This document shows positions 60,255 through 64,000 of a stretch of 64,000 nucleotides of DNA, one piece after another. This DNA comes from Sphingomonas sp. HMP9. Its GTDB lineage: Bacteria; Pseudomonadota; Alphaproteobacteria; Sphingomonadales; Sphingomonadaceae. Every line of letters begins with the position of its first letter. Position 1 is the first letter of the stretch. The position numbers were made by a program, and so were the translations under genes. The DNA lies in contig NZ_AP022673.1 in assembly GCF_013374115.1 (NCBI RefSeq), positions 648,501-712,500 of the forward strand, read 5' to 3'. Under the pieces are notes generated by a model. The model worked only from the letters and a program-made list of their open reading frames with translations. It searched no databases and was not told where the DNA came from.

Positions 60255-63200
60255 TTACATGTCGATGGTCAGACCGACGAACAGGTACCGGCCGCTGGCC
60301 TCGTAGATGCCCGGATAGGTGTTGCCATTGCCGAGCGAGCCGATCGGCGATGCCGTCGCACTCAGGATCGGCGGCGTCTTGTCGAGGATGTTGTTCACGC
60401 CCATGCGGTAGGTGAACTTGTCTGCGACCCGCACCGTTGCGGCCAGATCGAAGTAGTTCTGCGCCTTGACGCGAGCATCGTTGACGAAGAACGAACCGGC
60501 GAGATCGCTATCGCCGCTGGTGCGCTCGAACTTGGTCGCCGACAGATACCGCCAGTTACCCGACAGGCCGATGCCGTTCGGCGTGGTCAGCGAGATGCGT
60601 GCCTGGTGACGCCACTTGGACATCGGATAGCCGCACTGCGCGCCGTACAGGCCCGCGCAATCGAACTTCGCGCCAACCTTGTCCGACGTGAACTTGTCCA
60701 CATAGGTGCCGTTGAACGAAAGCCCGATCGTGCCGATGCTGTCCGACCGATAGGTGTAACCCGCCGACGTTTCGATGCCCTGCGTCGTCAGTGAACCCGC
60801 GTTGACGTTGGTATTGATGATGTAGCCGGCATTGCCCTGCCACAGCGAGCCGGTGGCATCACGTTTGATCGCGCCGCAGAATTGCTGGTCGGCAGTCTGG
60901 AGACACTGCGCGATGATCGTGTCGGAACCAATGGTACCGATCCGATCCTTCAGCTTGATGCGGAAGCCGTCGACCGACAGGTTGAAGCCCGGCAGGAACG
61001 ACGGACGCAGGATCACGCCAGCGGTGAACGTGTCGGCCTTTTCGGGACGCAGGTTCGTGTTGCCGCCCAGCAGGCCGTTATACTGCTCGGATGGGTTGGG
61101 CGCGATCAGGCCGAAACGGCTCGCTGGCACGCCGGTGAGCGCACACTGCGCCGCGGTGTTGCCGTTGACCAGACCGTTGACCGCGCCGCCGGCACAGGGA
61201 TCCGTCGCACCGTCCAGCTGGACCGACTGCTGGGCGAACAATTCCTGCGTGTTCGGTGCGCGAACCGCACGGTTGTAGCCGCCACGGAAGCGGATGTCCG
61301 AGATCGGTGCCCAGACCAGTTCGCCCTTGTACGAGCTTGCCGACCCGGCCGTGCTGTAGCTCGAATAGCGGTAGCCGCCGTTGACGGTCAGTTCGTTGAA
61401 GAACGGACGATCGCTGACGAGCGGCACCTGGATTTCGCCGAATGCTTCCTTCACGTTGTAGCTGCCGCGGATCGGCAACGTCGCGCCGCCCTGGCCGGCC
61501 AGATCGCCGCTCAGGAACGCGTTGTCGACTTCGAGGCTGAGCGATTCCTTACGATACTCACCACCGACGTTCAGTGCGATGCCTTCGTTCGCAAACGGCG
61601 ACTGGACGCCGTATTCGGCTCCCTTGAAGGTGAACGACGCGTTGACGACCGTCTCCTTGTTCTCGCCCGACTGGAAGCCTGGCGTCTGGACATAATTGAG
61701 TGCCGCTGGCGTGATGCCAGCCGAACCGAAGATGTTCAGCGGAACGCAGTTCGGATCGGTACCGTCGACCACCGACCGGCAGACCGCTTGGCCGTTCGTC
61801 GCCGAACCGGGGCGGGTATCGGTAATGGCATCGAGCGCGCGCGTGGTACGCGAAACCGAGAACTCGTTGCGGTACACCTGGTTGAACACGGTGCTGCCGA
61901 ACTGGCCGTACGCCTCGTACGAAATTCCCTTGTCGAGGTTACCGCTCGCACCAGCAACGAAGCGGTACTGGGTGTGGCGAAGATCGGCCTGACGACCGCC
62001 GCCCTCGACGTTGCGGCGGCCGATGCGGACGTTCGCCTGCTGATATTGCGAACCATCGGGATTGGTCAGGTTGATGACGTTGCCGTTCGCGTCCCGCACA
62101 AGGTTGGTGTCGCGAAAGAAGGTGGCTTTCTGTGCAGCCGACAGGAACGGGTTGTTGCTGTTCAGGACCGACGTGTTGTTGAAGTCGCCCGACGGTGCGA
62201 TCTGCGCCACCGAGCGGTCATCCATGAACATGAAATCGGCGTAGGGCTTGAACGCGTCGCTGACTTCATATTTTGCGAGGAAGCCGGCCGTGTAGCGCTT
62301 GTCCGGACGCTGGTAATAGTTCAGCGGGTTGGCGTTGTAGAGCGTCGTACCTGGGACGAGTTGGCCGGCGGAATTCAGCGTGTAGCCGGTTGGCGGCCCC
62401 CCCTCGACTGCGTCGCCGAGCGAGAAGTTTGCCGGGAACGCAGTTGCGGATCCGCCGCAGACATAATCGTTGCCGACATTGCCCGAGGGTGCGTTCAGGC
62501 CGCACGCGCTGTAGTCCCGCGAACCCTGCAGGATCGCGCCGATCTTGCGATAGCCACCGTAACCGACGATGTGGCCGCGGCCGTCGCTGGTGCCCACGCC
62601 AACCTTGAAGTTGATGTCGAACTGCGTTCCGTCGAACGACTGACCGGTCGGCGACGGATAGCCGGCTGCGGTATTCAACGCCTTGAAGCGGTCGCTGCGA
62701 TTGTTGTGATTGTAGATGCCACCTGACGTGTCGACGCTGAAGCCCTCGTAGTCGGTATCGAGCACGAAGTTGACGACGCCGCCGATCGCATCCGATCCAT
62801 AGACCGAGCCTGCGCCGCCGGTCAGCACGTCGACGCGCTTGATCAGCGACGCCGGGATCATGTTGACGTCGGCAGCCGCGCTCGCCGTGCTGCTCGACGA
62901 CGGGTTGCCCGGCATCAGGCGGCGGCCGTTGATCAGCACGAGCGTCCGCGATTCACCGAGGTTGCGAAGGTTGATCGTCGCGGTCCCGGTCGAACCGTTG
63001 GACACCGACGAGGTCTGCGTGGCGAAGGACGATGGGAGGCTGTTCAGCACGTCCTCGATACGCGTCGCGCCACGCAGCTTGATGTCCGCTGCGTTGACGA
63101 CGGTCACGGGGCTTGCCGACGTGAGGTTGGGGTTCGAGATACGCGAACCGGTAACGACGATGTCACCACCCCCGGCCGTACCCGCAGCGGCAGGATCCTG

Positions 63201-63392
63201 GCTCGGCGTGTTGGAGATCGCAGGCGTCGTCGCGGCTGCGCCGTCATCGCTCGTCGTGCCTTGCGGCGCTGGTGCCGGCGCGGTCTGCGGCGCTGGTGCC
63301 GGCGCGGTCTGCGCCATGGCCGGCAGTGCAACAACCGCACCCGCGATCATCGTCGATGCTAGCAGGCAATCTCGAAACATGTGGCTTCGCAT
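60255..63392 (-). CDS. TonB-dependent receptor (third)
   Basis: 1045-residue outer-membrane receptor. Signal peptide to about 27 (ALPAMAQ), then a Pro/Ala linker, the TonB-box-like GGDIVVTGSRI, the plug domain (TRIEDVLNSLPSSFATQTSSVSNGSTGTATINLRNLGESRTLVLINGRRLMPG, GGAGSVYGSDAIGGVVNFVLDTD) and the barrel to the C-terminal FVGLTIDM. The plug with NLRNLGESRTLVLINGRR belongs to the group annotated for peptides, vitamins or unknown ligands in sphingomonads. ATG 63392 is used; ATG 63380 is an alternative. Monocistronic with a strong terminator. No substrate gene nearby. Confidence 0.93.
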   Translation of the reverse strand: MRSHMFRDCLLASTMIAGAVVALPAMAQTAPAPAPQTAPAPAPQGTTSDDGAAATTPAISNTPSQDPAAAGTAGGGDIVVTGSRISNPNLTSASPVTVVNAADIKLRGATRIEDVLNSLPSSFATQTSSVSNGSTGTATINLRNLGESRTLVLINGRRLMPGNPSSSSTASAAADVNMIPASLIKRVDVLTGGAGSVYGSDAIGGVVNFVLDTDYEGFSVDTSGGIYNHNNRSDRFKALNTAAGYPSPTGQSFDGTQFDINFKVGVGTSDGRGHIVGYGGYRKIGAILQGSRDYSACGLNAPSGNVGNDYVCGGSATAFPANFSLGDAVEGGPPTGYTLNSAGQLVPGTTLYNANPLNYYQRPDKRYTAGFLAKYEVSDAFKPYADFMFMDDRSVAQIAPSGDFNNTSVLNSNNPFLSAAQKATFFRDTNLVRDANGNVINLTNPDGSQYQQANVRIGRRNVEGGGRQADLRHTQYRFVAGASGNLDKGISYEAYGQFGSTVFNQVYRNEFSVSRTTRALDAITDTRPGSATNGQAVCRSVVDGTDPNCVPLNIFGSAGITPAALNYVQTPGFQSGENKETVVNASFTFKGAEYGVQSPFANEGIALNVGGEYRKESLSLEVDNAFLSGDLAGQGGATLPIRGSYNVKEAFGEIQVPLVSDRPFFNELTVNGGYRYSSYSTAGSASSYKGELVWAPISDIRFRGGYNRAVRAPNTQELFAQQSVQLDGATDPCAGGAVNGLVNGNTAAQCALTGVPASRFGLIAPNPSEQYNGLLGGNTNLRPEKADTFTAGVILRPSFLPGFNLSVDGFRIKLKDRIGTIGSDTIIAQCLQTADQQFCGAIKRDATGSLWQGNAGYIINTNVNAGSLTTQGIETSAGYTYRSDSIGTIGLSFNGTYVDKFTSDKVGAKFDCAGLYGAQCGYPMSKWRHQARISLTTPNGIGLSGNWRYLSATKFERTSGDSDLAGSFFVNDARVKAQNYFDLAATVRVADKFTYRMGVNNILDKTPPILSATASPIGSLGNGNTYPGIYEASGRYLFVGLTIDM
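63262..63309. repeat. two 24-bp tandem repeats in the receptor's Pro/Ala linker
   Basis: TGCGGCGCTGGTGCCGGCGC plus GGTC is present twice in a row (63262-63285, 63286-63309). On the coding strand each unit gives an eight-residue TAPAPAPQ-type block, directly after the signal peptide. Copy number could vary between strains and change linker length. Confidence 0.85.
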
Positions 63393-63667
63393 AGTTTAAT
63401 CTGGTCCCTTTTCGGTATCGGTGGAATTTGGCCCAACACGATCTTTTGTAGGCCGCATGATCCCATCGCCGCGTTTTTTTTACAAAATGAACGCGCCTTG
63501 TCCAAAATAAAGTTACAGATTGGTTGCAGTTCATCGCATTGCGTCAGCGTTGTTGCCCAATGGCCACATCTTGGGTGCGCTGCGGTATCGTGCGGCGATA
63601 CGCTGCGGTTGCGGGGTGTCGTATGCCGGCCTATCGCCTGGCCGGGTTGAAGATGGAGAGGGGCGAT

Positions 63668-64000
63668 ATGCGGGTCGCGATGATTTCGACAATGACCGGC
63701 GTGATCGGCATTGCGGTGATTGCAACGGCGGCAAACGCTGCCAAACCGCGCGATACGGAGCGTGCGCCTCTACTGACGGCGGTAACGCAGTGCCGCGCTG
63801 TAGCCGACCCTGCGGCCCGGCTCGCCTGTTTCGACAGATCGGTCGCTGCGCTTGATACGGCAGCGACCAACAAGGCCGTGGTCGTTATCGATCAACAGCA
63901 GGTGCGCGACGTACGTCGCAGCCTGTTCGGCGTCAGTCTTCCGGACACTGGACTGTTCGGCAACGGCAACGATCTGCCGCGTATCGAGACGACGCTGGCG
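63668..64000 (+). CDS. conserved secreted protein, 3' part outside window
   Basis: 111 codons visible, running off the right edge. Signal peptide MRVAMISTMTGVIGIAVIATAANA. The segment VTQCRAVADPAARLACFDRSVAAL is a motif I recall from many sphingomonad and rhizobial periplasmic proteins (CRAIADDAARLACFD-type, two Cys). The function is unknown. GAGAGG lies about 6 nt before the ATG. It is divergent from the TonB receptor, sharing a 275-bp upstream region. Confidence 0.75.
   Translation, partial: MRVAMISTMTGVIGIAVIATAANAAKPRDTERAPLLTAVTQCRAVADPAARLACFDRSVAALDTAATNKAVVVIDQQQVRDVRRSLFGVSLPDTGLFGNGNDLPRIETTLA

Noticed and set aside
60882-62726. 614-codon plus-strand frame opposite the third TonB receptor
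   Set aside because: Antisense shadow with biased composition; the receptor on the minus strand is unambiguous.
1-64000. CRISPR array, tRNA, rRNA, insertion sequence or prophage
   Set aside because: No regularly spaced repeats, cloverleaf or rRNA-like sequence, transposase, integrase or phage structural gene was seen in the window.

Overview
The window reads as one high-GC chromosome segment of an aerobic, pigmented alphaproteobacterium of the Sphingomonas group. The pointers are an EL222-type LOV-HTH photoreceptor, a proteorhodopsin-type pump, three large TonB-dependent receptors (one Oar-like), SapC/tryptophan-halogenase-like cassettes, and many small secreted proteins of sphingomonad type. 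I see no rRNA, tRNA, CRISPR array, integrase or transposase; the material is chromosomal accessory and catabolic DNA.

Layout. (A) 1-1345, minus strand: a LOV-HTH blue-light transcription factor followed by the 5' part of a retinal proton-pump gene cut by the window edge. The gap between them holds a 12-bp sequence that fits the published EL222 consensus exactly. This is the most notable thing here: a candidate circuit in which blue light controls a green-tuned rhodopsin. (B) 2.2-18.4 kb: a beta-1,3-glucan locus with an MFS permease, GH16 laminarinase, GH55-like exo-glucanase, GH3 beta-glucosidase, sugar-type TonB receptor and LacI regulator. It also carries a modification-type cassette (DUF6445, two flavin-halogenase-like proteins, SapC, JmjC/cupin-like). 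Two near-palindromic operators lie between the divergent GH3 and receptor genes. (C) 18.5-22.7 kb: a Tat-exported hydroxypyruvate-isomerase-like protein, a phosphoesterase, MsrA, AlkB and a PQQ-type sugar dehydrogenase. (D) 22.8-26.7 kb, minus strand: a xylan side-chain and backbone operon (two esterases with a 63-codon ORF overlapping both, then a GH39 beta-xylosidase) behind a Xanthomonas-like xyl-box. (E) 27-33 kb: a secreted repeat-type protein, an Oar-like TonB receptor and an S1/P1 nuclease, suggesting nucleic-acid scavenging.

(F) 33-46.4 kb: stress and envelope genes: a GSP39-type SDR, small lipoprotein, membrane proteins, acetyltransferase, DUF1349 protein with a TetR regulator, an 1144-residue transporter/acyltransferase/acyl-ACP ligase fusion with its own TetR and paired operators, a bacterial SUFU-domain protein, and four small secreted proteins. 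(G) 46.9-59.5 kb: a series of regulator/enzyme pairs typical of xenobiotic or electrophile response: MarR/flavin hydroxylase, AraC/SDR, LysR/epimerase, HxlR/SDR, TetR/MFS/zinc-less dehydrogenase. Also here are a Tat-exported SDR with an altered catalytic motif and a PKHD-type Fe(II) dioxygenase beside a Gly/Glu-rich exported protein. (H) 59.5-64 kb: a small secreted protein, a probable frameshifted gene remnant, a third TonB receptor with a clear terminator, and the start of a conserved secreted protein cut by the right edge.

Gene starts were chosen from ribosome-binding-site spacing and signal-peptide position. GTG or TTG starts are proposed where these favour them. All function calls rest on motif recognition by eye; no database was searched.
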